Part shown: one piece after another, positions 31,503 through 42,799 of the stretch
Position numbering within the stretch: position 1 is the first letter of the stretch
Layout of the letters: every line of letters starts with the position of its first letter
Source: Auriscalpium vulgare
Lineage: Eukaryota > Basidiomycota > Agaricomycetes > Russulales > Auriscalpiaceae
Direction of reading: 5' to 3'
DNA length: 64,000 nt
Assembly (NCBI GenBank): GCA_019915015.1
Contig: JAHBBC010000020.1
Span: 1,029,611 to 1,093,610 of the forward strand
Notes under the pieces: model-generated
Seen by the model: only the letters and a program-made list of their open reading frames with translations
Databases searched by the model: none
Told to the model about the DNA's origin: nothing
Program-made: the position numbers and the translations under genes

Positions 31503-31739
31503 CGGGACGTTCCTGGGAGCTTTGTGCTATTCGCCCGTGAGCTCACTAGAGGGCGTCGCCGTCAGCTGATTGCTGCTGATGAATGGTCGAGCTCGCGAGA
31601 GCCAAAGATGCCGTTGGTCACTGGCAGGAAGTTGCAGGCAAGGTTCACGGTTGTTGGGCACGCCCTGGCACGCCTCTTACGTATGAAAGTCGCCGGGCCG
31701 GGCCGGCGTCCCGAGCCCTGGAGAGTCACGGTCACGGTA
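31503..31739 (+). repeat. SulP upstream region, parent copy
   Basis: Lies immediately upstream of the SulP start codon and matches 20687-20968 and 26671-26958, with several gaps. It ends at the same GAGTCACGGTCACGGTA. The two array copies resemble each other more than either resembles this one. Confidence 0.75.
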
Positions 31740-32006
31740 GTTTCCGCAGGTGTCAGAAGATAGCCAAAGTTTCACCGCTTTTACACCTTTTTACACGCAC
31801 ATAATATCCGGAATTCGCGCTGACCTCGCCATTGACAAGTCTGAGGTCGTATATGTGAACGTGGAAAGCCACTGAATATTCATTGTTCAATTGTCCGAGG
31901 TGGCGCGACAGTGATGACGTATATACGAGTCTGTGCATCTTGTCGAATCCCCCGTTTCCTAACTTCTCCAAGTCAAATCTGACATACATCGCAAATTTAA
32001 CCTACC

Positions 32007-32344
32007 ATGTCAACGGTCAGGGAAATATGCGATCATATAATAAGCATCGAACTGACAGACAGGTGTGTACAGAACAAAAATTCCTCGGACTCTGCATGCC
32101 AAGCGGAAGGTGCGCCAGCATCCTTCGATACCGTTTCTTTCTGATCGCCATCGCAGCATGCAGCCTACAGACATGCCTATCTAAGAATACGTACTCCCCA
32201 GAGAAATGTGATAAACACATGCGCCGACTCTATCAGTGCTGTCAGTCGATGTACGACGCGACAGACGACAAGGGCGAGTCGACCGCATGCCCCATGCCGA
32301 GCGTCGTGCGTCGATGGCTGAAGAACCATCCCGAGAGCAAATAA
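32007..32344 (+). CDS. CMC4: Cx9C-type mitochondrial protein Cmc4
   Basis: Small intermembrane-space protein held by disulfides (p8-MTCP1 fold), imported by the Mia40 pathway. Exons 32007-32015, 32073-32109 and 32157-32344 give 77 residues. The cysteines fall at 12, 17, 22, 33, 43, 44 and 60. That is the spacing of the human p8 protein up to the vicinal pair, including CX10C and CX9C. The second junction is fixed by joining CQAE to ACSLQTC in phase 1. The first intron is a multiple of three without a stop, so an unspliced longer N-terminus is also open. It diverges from the SulP gene across a 0.5 kb region. Confidence 0.85.
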
Positions 32345-32840
32345 CCGTTGCTCCTAGACACGCTTTATGATACAGAATACATAATGTGAGTTTATTGCTG
32401 TCCGCGGGTGACGGAATTCACCAGTCAGCTCGTCGACTCGGAGCCTTTCTGACTACGAAATAAGGGAATTTGCTTGTCGCTGAACGCTGAATGTACATTC
32501 TACAGTAACAACTTCTCCGACTCTTCGAATCCTCTTAACTCTATCAGACCGACTTCCTTCGCTCCACCCTCGCCATCTCCCGCACCTCACCGGTGCACGC
32601 GCCACGCGCCACGCTAGAGTTATCCCCTCATCAACACTGTTGTTTCATGCGAGGCTCGAGAATCAGCGGCGAAGAGAGGGTCGGGGGCGCGCCGCTCTCT
32701 GAGGGTCCGTGTCACCGTTTGGAGCGGCGCATATGAAGAGCGCACTGCCTGCGCTAATTAACGCGGCAGTCACGGTCGCACACCGATAACAAACCATGTT
32801 GGCACAAGGGCCTGCTATCCGACTATCAAGGAGTCAGTAG
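32345..32840. other. Convergent intergenic region
   Basis: No open frame with recognisable content. It lies between the 3' ends of CMC4 and the small membrane gene, so it should hold both terminators, but I see no distinctive signal. Confidence 0.4.
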
Positions 32841-33120
32841 TTATCGCGTATAGGATGGCTTGAGAACTGACAGGAAGGGCAGGAGGCCTAGCAAGAGCAT
32901 CCACAGGGGGCCGTCGCCGCGCTTGGGAACTTCTTCATGATAGACTCGCAGCGGGCGACCCTCATTGCTTGGAAGAGACATATACTGATAGCAATGATTG
33001 CCAGCCTGATGAATGTGAGATATGTACTCCTCGGGGTATTCTATCAATGAGGGTCGCAAAGATTGCGAAGTAGGGCGGCTGGTATACCAGCTGTGCGAGT
33101 GCGATATCTTTCCAGCTCAT
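32841..33120 (-). CDS. Small hydrophobic protein, 78 residues, not recognised
   Basis: Exons 33120-33028 and 32984-32841 on the minus strand, joined in phase 0 across a 43-base intron. The N-terminal half begins MSWKDIALAQLVYQ and continues into an aromatic, hydrophobic stretch (PPYFAIFATLIDRIP). The second half has a polar loop, then a likely membrane segment (GPLWMLLLGLLPFLSVL). The frame is clean and both borders are plausible, so I think it is real. I cannot name the family. Confidence 0.45.
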
Positions 33121-33501
33121 GAGGGTTTGCTGTGTGGAGCGGAAAGGCTGGAGGGCGGATGGCGCAACGCGTTGTCATCACGCGTGGGCCGCTCGTAGAC
33201 TCTTAACCAGGCTGTCTTAGTCTAGTGGATGAGTAAACGAGGAGGAGCTCCTGGTGGTTCGGGTCTTCCCTGAAAGCGACGAGGACTGCAAGATATGGCG
33301 GCCGGTAGACACAATACAACCAAGTAAATTCCCAGCTTGAGGTGGATTATGAACGAACAGAAACTTGGGCCCATAGTGCAAGCGTCAGGATTCGAGTTCG
33401 GGGTTCGCACACAAGCATCCTGCCATATAGACATGCGAAGGTGAGCCATGAAATGCATTGATAGACCCAGCGTGACGAAAAGACCAAGAAACAAAGACAA
33501 T
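33121..33501. other. Spacer left of the PIF/Harbinger element
   Basis: Only a low-quality minus-strand frame (33222-33500) with no ATG context or family. Ends at the AAT that is repeated right of the transposon. Confidence 0.35.
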
Positions 33502-33569
33502 AGGGGAGCTCAGAGTAGACCGTTTTCGTTTCCGTTTCGTTTTCAAACGCCTTTCGTTTTCGATTCGGC
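33502..33569 (+). repeat. Left TIR of the PIF/Harbinger element
   Basis: 68 bases, identical to the reverse complement of 37654-37721. Confidence 0.95.
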
Positions 33570-33654
33570 GCCCCGGCGTGATATTACATAATGTCACTCA
33601 ATCTACGCCGCTGCGCGACACCGCCGCCATTGCTTTCGAGCTCTTCCACCAGCC

Positions 33655-34978
33655 ATGGCCCGTGCTACCTACCACGATGAGATTATCGACGCATACATCA
33701 CATATATGGCTATCCAGATGGCACTCATGCCTCCATCTTCAGCCACAGCTATGATGGAGCAGCTCCAACGCGATAGCTCAATCCTTCACACCATCCTATC
33801 CTCCCGCTACATCAACCCCCGTCCTCCCGTCGTTAAAGCCGGCAATCTCCAGCTTGCATGGGAGTATGCACAGGATCCTGCCCATCACCACCGCTTTATC
33901 AACATGCTCCGTGTCTCTCCCCACGTCTTCGACACTATCCTTGGCCTCATCGAGGGTCATCCCGTATTCCAGAACAACTCGAACACCCCGCAGGAGGATA
34001 TCCGAACGCAATTAGCGGTGACCCTGTACCGTATGGGTCGCTATGGCAATGGCGCATCTCTCGAGGATATCAGCCGTGCAGCGGGCTGTTCAGAGGGCGC
34101 TGTGGAGCTATACACGGAGAGATGTCAGGAGGCGCTGATGTCCTTGCATGGGATGTTTGTACGGCCGCTAACAGAGGAGGAGAAAGAGGTCGAGAAAAGG
34201 TGGATTGATGAGCAGCTTGGTTTCACGGGATCCACCTGGAGGGAGGGATGGGTGATGTACGACGGGACAATTGTTGTCCTGTACAGTCGCCCCGGCCTCG
34301 ACGGTGACGCGTACTACACAAGGAAGTGCAACTATGGGTTCAACGTCCAGGTATGCTGGATATCTTCTAATAGCTCCTGACTGACATATCTGTACACAGA
34401 TTGGCAATACACCGTCGAATCTACGAATCGTTGACTATTCGCTTGGCATGACCGGTTCTGCTCATGATGCATCTGCATTTGAGCATACTGCAGCTGTCAA
34501 GCATACCGACTGGTTCTTCAGAGGTGACGAGTTTGCATGGGGTGACTCTGCGTACCCTGTCAGCTCGCGGACCATCCCAGTTCACAAGAAACCAGCGTCG
34601 TTAGACCGCTCAAATGCCTTATTCGACAAACACGTAGCTCGCCTACGCGTTCGCTCTGAACACACCATGGGTGCACTCAAGGGCCGATGGCAATCCCTTC
34701 GTGGCTTACGGCTCAATATCCGTTACAATCGGGACCATATACGAGCGTGTCGGTGGATTTCATGTTGCATCATCTTGCACAACGCAGTGCTCGACATCGA
34801 AGGATGGGCGAGTGGGACAAGCTTTGCGACTTGGCACTCACGTGCTCAGGAAGAGGACGATAGGGGGGAGCCAGATGATCCTATAGATGATGATATCACA
34901 GAGGATGATGATTGCGAGGCTAGGAGACGTGGCCTTGTGGCAGAAATAGTAGCCGCTCAACGAGCAGGACTTGTATAA
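33655..34978 (+). CDS. Harbinger-type DDE transposase
   Basis: Exons 33655-34350 and 34400-34978 with a 49-base phase-0 intron give 424 residues. The N-terminal helical DNA-binding part includes a helix-turn-helix-like stretch (SLEDISRAAGCSEGAV). The catalytic core has the first Asp in VMYDGTIV, the second in FAWGDSAYP, and the Glu in RSEHTMGALKGRW, matching the DDE superfamily endonuclease of HARBI1-like proteins. The C-terminus is acidic (DDDITEDDDCE). No stop or frameshift is visible, so it may be active. It cuts and pastes the element, normally together with the partner protein encoded on the other strand. Confidence 0.92.
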
Positions 34979-35093
34979 ATGAACAAGATTAAATCTGAGA
35001 TTGTAAAGAGTAAGAGAGATATAATCAGAAAGAAGAAAGGACTGTGTAGCATTAAATGAGAGGCTGCAGTTAGAAAGGACAAAAGCAAAATGA

Positions 35094-37522
35094 TCAGACT
35101 AAGCCTCGCTCCAACTCGTCTGGAACCACAGATGATCCTCGTCCAAGATCTCTGTCCAACTGGCTCTCATCCCAGGGAGGACTATTTTCTCTCTGGCTTG
35201 TCATCTCGCTCTCGGGCTCATCATCCGGAGGTGTCGATGCGCGCGGCAGAGATGAAGGCGTCGATGCAGCGGTTGACATAGAGCCCGTGCGTGAGATGGA
35301 ACGAGCGGGCGTAGCGGCGGCGACAACCAGAGGAGGATTCTGAAGGCGCGATATATTTTCACGGAGATCTTGAAGCTGCAGCTGAAGGTCATCGTCAAGT
35401 GCTTCCGACTTGCGGCGATACTCATCGTTCGTCCACAAGCCAATCTGCAGCTCACGAAAGAGGCGGTCGTGGCGATCGCGAGCGTCTTGGCGAAGACTAT
35501 TCATGTCATCGCGCAGCCTGTCGACAGCTTTGCGGATGTTCTCTTCCTTTGACACCGCAAAGCTACGCCTGCCACATGAATTAGTCCACGTGCATTACCA
35601 ACAACTAGTATTACTTACTCGATGGACTCCTTCAGTATGTCTTGAATGCCGGTGCGTGACGTGGGCTTGAAGCGACCCTTCAAGCTCTCCAGCTTCTCTT
35701 CCGACAGGTGTGCGGGAGTCTTCTTCGCACTTGCTTGCGACGAGGGCGGCACGCGGTTCTCTTTGGGAGTGTGTGGCGTCTGCGGTGGCGATCCCGGGCC
35801 GGGTGCGGTCGCAGAAGAGTCTTGCGCGAGAGGCGCCGGGCCATCGTGAACGCGTAGGACGGGGTCTATGTCCTCTTCGCGCGGTTGCCGCACAGGTGGC
35901 GCGTCGTCGGGAGGCTGATAGTGCACTGTGCGGTGACCGTCCGGACCAACCCCAGTCGTGATGATGATCGGGTTTTCATTTGGGCGGGTGGCAAGGATCG
36001 CGTGAATTCGGGGAAGACAGCGAACTCGGCCTCGATCTCCTCTGCACAGGATGTGTTAGCCTCCAGCGTGCTCATCGGAGATCACAAAATGAACTTACGC
36101 CAGATATTCTTGTGGCGTGCATCGGTATCCTCGGATGGGCCATCTGGCCCTATGTAGCAGACCAAATACTCATCTGGACCATCGTCGGCATCACCTGTGT
36201 CGACGATGGCCTCATTCCCAGTGAGGACACCTCCACCCGTGCACTTAATGCGCCGAACCTTGGAGTGATAGGTGATGCGTAGCCTACACAAGCCTGTGAG
36301 CACGTATGAGGCATCCAATAAGGGTATGGACATACTGATTTATTTTCCCGAGCACCTTTGCTCCCAGACTGACGACTTCCTTTGACACCGCAAAGCTACG
36401 CCTGCCACATGAATTAGTCCACGTGCATTACCAACAACTAGTATTACTTACTCGATGGACTCCTTCAGTATGTCTTGAATGCCGGTGCGTGACGTGGGCT
36501 TGAAGCGACCCTTCAAGCTCTCCAGCTTCTCTTCCGACAGGTGTGCGGGAGTCTTCTTCGCACTTGCTTGCGACGAGGGCGGCACGCGGTTCTCTTTGGG
36601 AGTGTGTGGCGTCTGCGGTGGCGATCCCGGGCCGGGTGCGGTCGCAGAAGAGTCTTGCGCGAGAGGCGCCGGGCCATCGTGAACGCGTAGGACGGGGTCT
36701 ATGTCCTCTTCGCGCGGTTGCCGCACAGGTGGCGCGTCGTCGGGAGGCTGATAGTGCACTGTGCGGTGACCGTCCGGACCAACCCCAGTCGTGATGATGA
36801 TCGGGTTTTCATTTGGGCGGGTGGCAAGGATCGCGTGAATTCGGGGGAAGACAGCGAACTCGGCCTCGATCTCCTCTGCACAGGATGTGTTAGCCTCCAG
36901 CGTGCTCATCGGAGATCACAAAATGAACTTACGCCAGATATTCTTGTGGCGTGCATCGGTATCCTCGGATGGGCCATCTGGCCCTATGTAGCAGACCAAA
37001 TACTCATCTGGACCATCGTCGGCATCACCTGTGTCGACGATGGCCTCATTCCCAGTGAGGACACCTCCACCCGTGCACTTAATGCGCCGAACCTTGGAGT
37101 GATAGGTGATGCGTAGCCTACACAAGCCTGTGAGCACGTATGAGGCATCCAATAAGGGTATGGACATACTGATTTATTTTCCGAGCACCTTTGCTCCCAG
37201 ACTGACGAAATCCGAGTCCGGAGCATCCTTCCAGAGGATGCGAGCAAGCCGCTGACCCGCTGCGACCTTACTTTCTCCGCTTTTCTTCTGGAAAGATGTC
37301 AGTAACAAAGCCCAGATGATGCGTGGGCCACCTGCATACCTCACCACGCTTGTTACCAAACATAACCTTGCGATTTTGCGGCTGTTCGAGCTCCGTGATG
37401 AGCTGCAGGAGCAGCTCATTTGGCTTCTTATTTGTGCCCCAGCTGATGTTCTCCTCACGGGATTTCTTGCCCGGAGCTGTCTCAGGCTGGTCGGAGTCCG
37501 AGCGGCCGCGTTTCCGGGGCAT
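35094..37522 (-). CDS. PIF/Harbinger accessory protein gene with internal duplication
   Basis: Starts at the ATG 37522-37520 (MPRKRGRSDSDQPETAPGKK), then a segment with a Myb/SANT- or MADF-like look (KVAAGQRLARILWKDAPDSD). A Pro-rich middle follows (PHTPKENRVPPSSQASAKK). It ends in a charged coiled coil (RKAVDRLRDDMNSLRQDARD) and a Ser-rich tail stopping at 35094. Such a second protein is usual for Harbinger elements and helps the transposase enter the nucleus and bind DNA. An 833-base stretch is duplicated in tandem across several exons. The copy nearer the start has an open frame; the other lacks one G in a G run near 36013 and is shifted. Exact exons of the full product were not resolved. 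Confidence 0.6.
35543..36375. repeat. 833-base tandem duplication, copy 1
   Basis: Matches 36376-37208 base for base apart from two single-base indels. One is in a run of G (four here, five in copy 2, near 36013). The other is in a run of C (three here, two in copy 2, near 36349). Confidence 0.92.
36376..37208. repeat. 833-base tandem duplication, copy 2
   Basis: Second copy. The junction fuses the exon reading SFAVSKE to the exon reading VSLGAKVLGK in the same frame. This copy holds the undamaged reading frame of the duplicated exons. Confidence 0.92.
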
Positions 37523-37653
37523 TAAGAGAGTAGGAGAGTGTAGATTAAGGAGGTATCGCGAGGGAATGAGTGTGTGAGACACGAAGACGCCGCACAACGC
37601 GAGCGTCACCTAAAGTCACACGATTGTCACACATCGGGTCACTTATGCCGCGG

Positions 37654-37721
37654 GCCGAATCGAAAACGAAAGGCGTTTGAAAACGAAACGGAAACGAAAA
37701 CGGTCTACTCTGAGCTCCCCT
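37654..37721 (-). repeat. Right TIR of the PIF/Harbinger element
   Basis: 68 bases, exact inverted copy of 33502-33569. It ends 96 bases from the stop codon of the DUF4203 gene. Confidence 0.95.
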
Positions 37722-37817
37722 AATGCCGATATTAATCTAATGCGACTTCATCTGCATAGTGAAGCATAACGATATGATATGGATACATGCGTGTTGCATT
37801 GCAGCGCAGACCCCACG

Positions 37818-39189
37818 CTACATGCTGAAGCGGCTGACGAACTGCCTGCGCATGGTGCTGAACCGGCCAGACGCGCGCGGGGGCCCGGGCTTCTCGCCCA
37901 GCGCGGGGGCCACGGGCAGGGTGGCAAGCGGCTCGTCCTCGTAGACGGTGGACTCGGCTTGCGCGCGGCCGAAGGGGCGCACAAATACACGGTGCTGCGC
38001 GTACGCAAGAAGCGGGCTGCGGACACCGCGTCAAGGACGCATGCATGTGACGGAAGGCGGGTGAACGTACATGAGGCCGATGGAGGCGGCGATGATGATT
38101 TGCGTGGACGTGGGCGGGTGGTAGCCGTGTTGGAGAAAATCCTGTGAGAGTTGGGGGTGATGAGGGCGGGCAGAGACCGCCGGAGGGGACACGTACGAGG
38201 ATGTGGGCGTCGTTCCTGTCGAAGAGCATGCGCAAGCCGCGGCTCATGCCGTCCTGGTCGTTGATGATAAGGTCAACGCCGAGGCCCGTGAAGAACGAGC
38301 CAACAGAGGCGCATCCCAGAAGCTACACAACAAGCACATCGCATCAGCCTAGTCCTCGACTTGCCATCAAAGAAGACGCAGGAGATCCGCGAGGTAACAC
38401 GTATGGAGCAAAGGCCAAGCGACTCACAATTCCCGCGCGCTGCTTCCACGTAACGAGAACTGCCCCCGCCGCCGCAAAGGCCGCCGTAACAAGCCAGTTC
38501 GCGAAATACGTGGACGAAAAGAGCAGGTTCGTCTTGACGATCGCGACGCGCACGCCAATGGCAAAACCACCGAGGATGCCGAGTGCGGTTATGGCAACGA
38601 TGCGGGCGAAGGGGAACGCGCCGAGCACGAAGCCCACAAGGAAGAAGCCGAGGACGATGAGCGTGAGCGTGAGGTCCGCGATGCCCGGCGCGGAAAGCGA
38701 GTTGATAAACGCGGCCCATGCTGCACACACACATCCCCGTCAGCTCTGACACATCGACACAGTAAGGCAGAATGACGCACAGGATACGGTGAACGCGAGC
38801 CCGATGGTGATGCCTGTTGTCAACAAGTGGCCGCGCACACCAGCGATTGCGAGCGGCACGCCGATGACGAACGAAAAAGCGACCCAAATAATGGACGGCG
38901 CGGACGCGGTGAACCCGTGTCCTGAGCCGTCCGACGCAGACGTCTGCGCGATCGGCTGACGCGAGCTTGGGTCCAGCACTATCGCGCTGTTGTTCGTCGC
39001 TGACCACTGCACGATGGGCGCCGTACGCGGCGCAAACATGTGGAATCGATGGAGAGATGGAGTTATGGATGTTGAATGAGGGAGGGGTATATGAAGGGCG
39101 TGAACGGAGACGGGCGTCGCATGGGCCGGGGATACGAGTGCGATGAAAGTGAGCGTAAGGGCGAAGAACAGCGCCCAGACATCCGCCAT
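37818..39189 (-). CDS. DUF4203/TMEM198-like multi-pass membrane protein
   Basis: Five exons, complement of 37818-38016, 38071-38141, 38197-38322, 38428-38720 and 38781-39189, give 365 residues. An N-terminal signal peptide (VWALFFALTLTFIALVSPAHA) is followed by a lumenal stretch. Six or seven membrane helices come next (IIWVAFSFVIGVPLAIAG, LTLTLIVLGFFLVGFVLG, and others). The family landmark LGxxxxLxINxQDGMSRGLR is visible in exon 3, and an Arg/Pro-rich cytoplasmic tail ends MRRQFVSRFSM. TMEM198-like proteins have been linked to Wnt signalling in animals; the fungal role is unknown. Junctions follow GT-AG borders. The Harbinger element sits just past its 3' end. Confidence 0.82.
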
Positions 39190-41184
39190 GGGGCGCGCGG
39201 CAGGATGGTGCCGCTGCGCGAGACGGGGAGGGAGTGGAGGAAGGGGATCCTCGCGGTCCTGAGGGAGGGAGGCGTCCGGGTGGACTGGAGGGGAATAATA
39301 CTATGGAGGGAGGAGGCAAGGAGTATGCGTTTGATCGGCCAGTGCAGGGCAGCAGCGCGGGCAGGATCCAGCCGCCCTGAGTCGGAAGAACAGGATCTGA
39401 TGGCGTGCGGCAACCCACGGGGCTTACACGGGGCTATCAACTGGCCGTAAGTAACCAGCACCACGCAAAGATAATAGCGCCCTTATCGCTCGTACCAGGG
39501 CTCAGATTGAAGACCGATGCGAACACGAAACGAAACGAGGACGAGGGAAGGACGCTCTACGGGCGCTACTAGAGCGCCGCGTTGATCAGTAGCAGAAACG
39601 ACTGTGCAGTGAAGGGACTGGAAGGAAGGAAGAAGAGGGCGAATTGGTAGCAGCGCGGGAGGTGGCTTGGGGGTCGGCACCGCGGCGGCTTTTTCAATTT
39701 CAATTCTTGCTCGTCGTCGACGACGACGGCAGCGGGCCGAGTTTGCAGCGGTGTTGTTGCGCACGCGGTGCCTGCGCGGGGAGATTAGATGGTCGTCAAG
39801 CGCCGCATCGTGGGACAATCGTGGATCGCGTCCTGCACTTCTCCAACCCAGGACTCCAAGTCGTTAGGGAGCCTTAGGGAGCTCGTGGTAACCTGGTGTT
39901 GGGTACACGGAGCAGATAAAAACTTCGGAGACGAGTTCATGGCAGCGAATATGTGCCACGTAGACTGGACGGAGATATTACGCCTGGTAACGACGAGTTG
40001 ACGGTTACCAATAGCTTTGGGACTCACTGAAGTGATCGAACGATCCAAGAACGATCAGTCAAAACAAGGCAATGGAGGACCCGGTCTGGCTAGTGGTCTC
40101 CGTAGCTTGACCTTCAACTTGACCTTCAAGTAGTTTAAGTATAAGAAAGAGGTCTTGCTCAAGGTCTAAGACGAACGTAAGTGGCACTACGAAACTGATT
40201 GGCCGGACATCATGGTCCTACCATCGCAGCAGCCTCTGTGCACGGGGCGTTGTTCCTCGCATCCTGGATGCAGGCTGTGTCGAGATGGACGTTGTCGTAG
40301 GAAAACAACAGCTACCAGATATCATACACAAGGGATTGAAGGCGGCTGTGGGGTTCGGCATTTGCCGGATGAAAGCTGTGACGTTAACGCCAGTGCCGCC
40401 GCTGCTTGAACAACAGCGCAACATCATGGACTCTCTTCTTCACTTTCTACCATCTTCATAGCCTCCTGCACGCTGCTAGACGCGCTCACCGCACTCTTTC
40501 TCTCATCAGCGACGCTACCGACCCCGCCATCGTTGACTTTGAAACCCACGCGTCATCCATTCTCGCACCACGTCGACCTTGGGCCACCTGCTGTCTCTCC
40601 TCGTGAGTCTGTCACTTTACTCTCTTTCTTTCGCAAAGATGTTCTAGTAAAAGGGTCGACCCTTGCCCCACCCGATCTTTTGCCCTGCCTGCTGCCCCCG
40701 AACCCATAAAATGTTCTACACCCGATGTGCCACATTCCGAGCTAGCCATGGCACGTCGTAAGGCAGGACAGACATCAATCTCGAGTCTTGTACTCGTGTC
40801 GGGCTCTCTCATAGGCTTTCGCTCCTCCAGTTTCTTGGGGCGCGAGCAAAGGCTGAAGTCCACAATTCGAGCGTGCAGCCGAGCCCGCGCAGAGGTGCTG
40901 TCATCAGCGCGTCTGCTCTGCGCGGGTGGTCGACAGATGTGGTTATCTGGAACGCGACTAGCGACCGCTGGCACATTGCACACTGTGCGGCGGGCGCGCA
41001 TTTATAAGCGGCGCCGCTGGAGACAGTTGCGGCGCGCGCGTGGTAATGCGCGTACAAGCAGGAGCGGGGAAGTGGCAGGCAGGCTCGAGCATCGGGCGGC
41101 TAGGGAGATGAGATCACACATACTGGACTTATGTCCACCTGAGCTTCCTCCTTCACTCTGCTGCTGCAACTCTGCTGTTGCACT
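39190..41184. other. Long spacer with no supported gene
   Basis: About 2 kb of short overlapping frames on both strands. A stretch near 40280-40440 reads a fairly natural sequence (EMDVVVGKQQLPDIIHKGLK) but lacks a start and partner exons; it could be a gene relic. The last few hundred bases are the upstream region of the J-protein gene. Confidence 0.4.
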
Positions 41185-42799
41185 ATGAATGCATATATGC
41201 TGACAGGCATTCTGCTCGCAGGCACCATGGCCGGTCGCCTCATCTTCAACTTCGTTGGTTGGGCATTCCTCCCCGACTGGACAACCAAGCTCATCCTGCG
41301 CTACACGGCGCGCTACTTCCGCGCACCGCCCACACCGCGACACTACCGCATTACATTCGCCCTCGTCGTGCTCTCCTATCTGACGTACAACCTCATCGAC
41401 GCCGTGCGCTCACCACCGCCGAATAACTATCAGCTGCTCAACGTGCTCCCGAACGCCGACGAGGCCGCGCTCAAGAATGCGTACCGCGCGTTTGTGCGGA
41501 AGAACCATCCAGACCGAGTAGGGGATGCGGGCGCGCCGATGTTTATGGCGGTGCGCGCGGGGTATGAAGCGCTGATGAAGCCGGCGAAGCGGTGGGCGTA
41601 TGATAGGTGCGGCATCCTTTTCTCAGTTGTGTATATGAAACTTACGGTGAGGGCGTAGGTTTGGCCCTGACATCCTGAAATGCGAGCACTGCAAGACGCC
41701 GCGCGACTACCTACATGAAGGAGTGCAAAACACGATCATATACCATGTGTCTACTGGTCTGGCGCTGTTATTTTTTTCGGCGATCGGGTTCAACAATGGC
41801 GTTGCCTTCGTGCGTCATATTCTACTCCCAATGGACAGCCGGTTTACTGAATTTTTCGTCAGTGGCGCTACGCATTCTTCTTTTTGTTCGCAGCATCCGA
41901 GTTCTCGCTGCTGTTCAGCCCTTCAGCGTATCTGGACGATGAAGGTGGCTTCTCTTTACTGCGCTGGCTCTTTCCAAACCGGACACCTTTTCAACACATT
42001 CTTGTTCTGCACCAGGTAAGTGCCTGATTTAGCGTCGACTCTGACGAAGAGCTAAGCAGGCCCGTGTTGCAGGCGTTCGTCTTTGTGAGCCTCGCCCTGT
42101 CACGAGTGGCACCTGTGCTCTTCCCACCACCCGTCGTCGCACCGAAAGCCGAAACGGAGCGCATGATCCTCGACAAGATCAAAGTCATTGACCGCGAACG
42201 TAAGGCCCTCCCTCCCTCTCTTTTCAACCGAAATTGACATGTCGCATCACACAGTCCACGCGCTCCTCCAAACAGAACTCATCGCCATTCAGCCGTCAGG
42301 CTCGCGCGCCGCTGACGGGGCTCGCGTCGAGCTGGACGACGGCACGATGGACATCCTCACGCGCGAGATGGAGCACCTGCTCATCGAGGGCCGCCTGCGG
42401 AGCGAGGGCGGTGACGTCGCGCGTGCTCGGCGCGAGGTTATCACGCGGGAGCGCGCTGAGCAGGCTGCGCGCCCGCCGCGGCCGTGGCGCCGGCGCACCG
42501 CGTCTGCGATCAGCGTTGCGGACAAGCACGGCCACCACGACACAGGCAGCCAGAGCCAAAGTCAGAACCAGAACCAGCTGCCGTCGCCGGAGAGCCGCGC
42601 GCGCACGCCGCTCGTGTCGGAGGAGCCGATCGACGTGGACGCGCTGGAGCACCGCGAGGTGCTGCGGGAGCGGGTGAACGAGATGTGGCGCGGTCTTTGG
42701 GCGAGTCCGAGTGGGAGTCCTAGCGGGAAGCCGCTGGGGTATGCGAGCGGCACCTTGTGGACGCAGAAGCACCTGCGGGCGCGGTCGAAGAGCTGCTAG
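41185..42799 (+). CDS. Membrane-anchored J-domain protein
   Basis: Hsp70 co-chaperone. Exons 41185-41606, 41659-41809, 41863-42015, 42073-42199 and 42255-42799 give 465 residues. An N-terminal membrane segment (near 5-29) and a second one (near 57-73) precede the J domain at about 81-141. The J domain keeps the HPD triad at 108-110 and the closing KRWAYDRFG. Then come a CxxC pair (CEHCKTPRDYL) and further hydrophobic helices (ALLFFSAIGFNNGVAF; RYAFFFLFAASEF). A long acidic/basic cytoplasmic tail closes it. The J domain points to an ER or other endomembrane Hsp70 partner, but the compartment is inferred. All introns are 52-57 bases. Confidence 0.85.

Larger units (their letters stand above)
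33502..37721. mobile_element. PIF/Harbinger DNA transposon, 4,220 bases
   Basis: The termini 33502-33569 and 37654-37721 are perfect 68-base inverted repeats beginning AGGGGAGCTCAGAGTAGACC. The trinucleotide AAT occurs directly outside both ends, as expected for a 3-base target duplication. The usual Harbinger preference is TWA, and a TA-based reading of the border is also possible. Inside are an intact transposase on the plus strand and an accessory gene on the minus strand. Perfect TIRs and an open transposase suggest recent transposition. Confidence 0.93.

Noticed and set aside
35866..36075. Separate short gene in duplication copy 1
   Set aside because: It is the frameshifted version of an exon that is intact in copy 2, not an independent gene.
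39430..41180. Several frames of 60-150 residues between the DUF4203 and J-protein genes
   Set aside because: They overlap on both strands, lack consistent splice partners and show no domain; one stretch near 40280-40440 may be a relic but is not supported.
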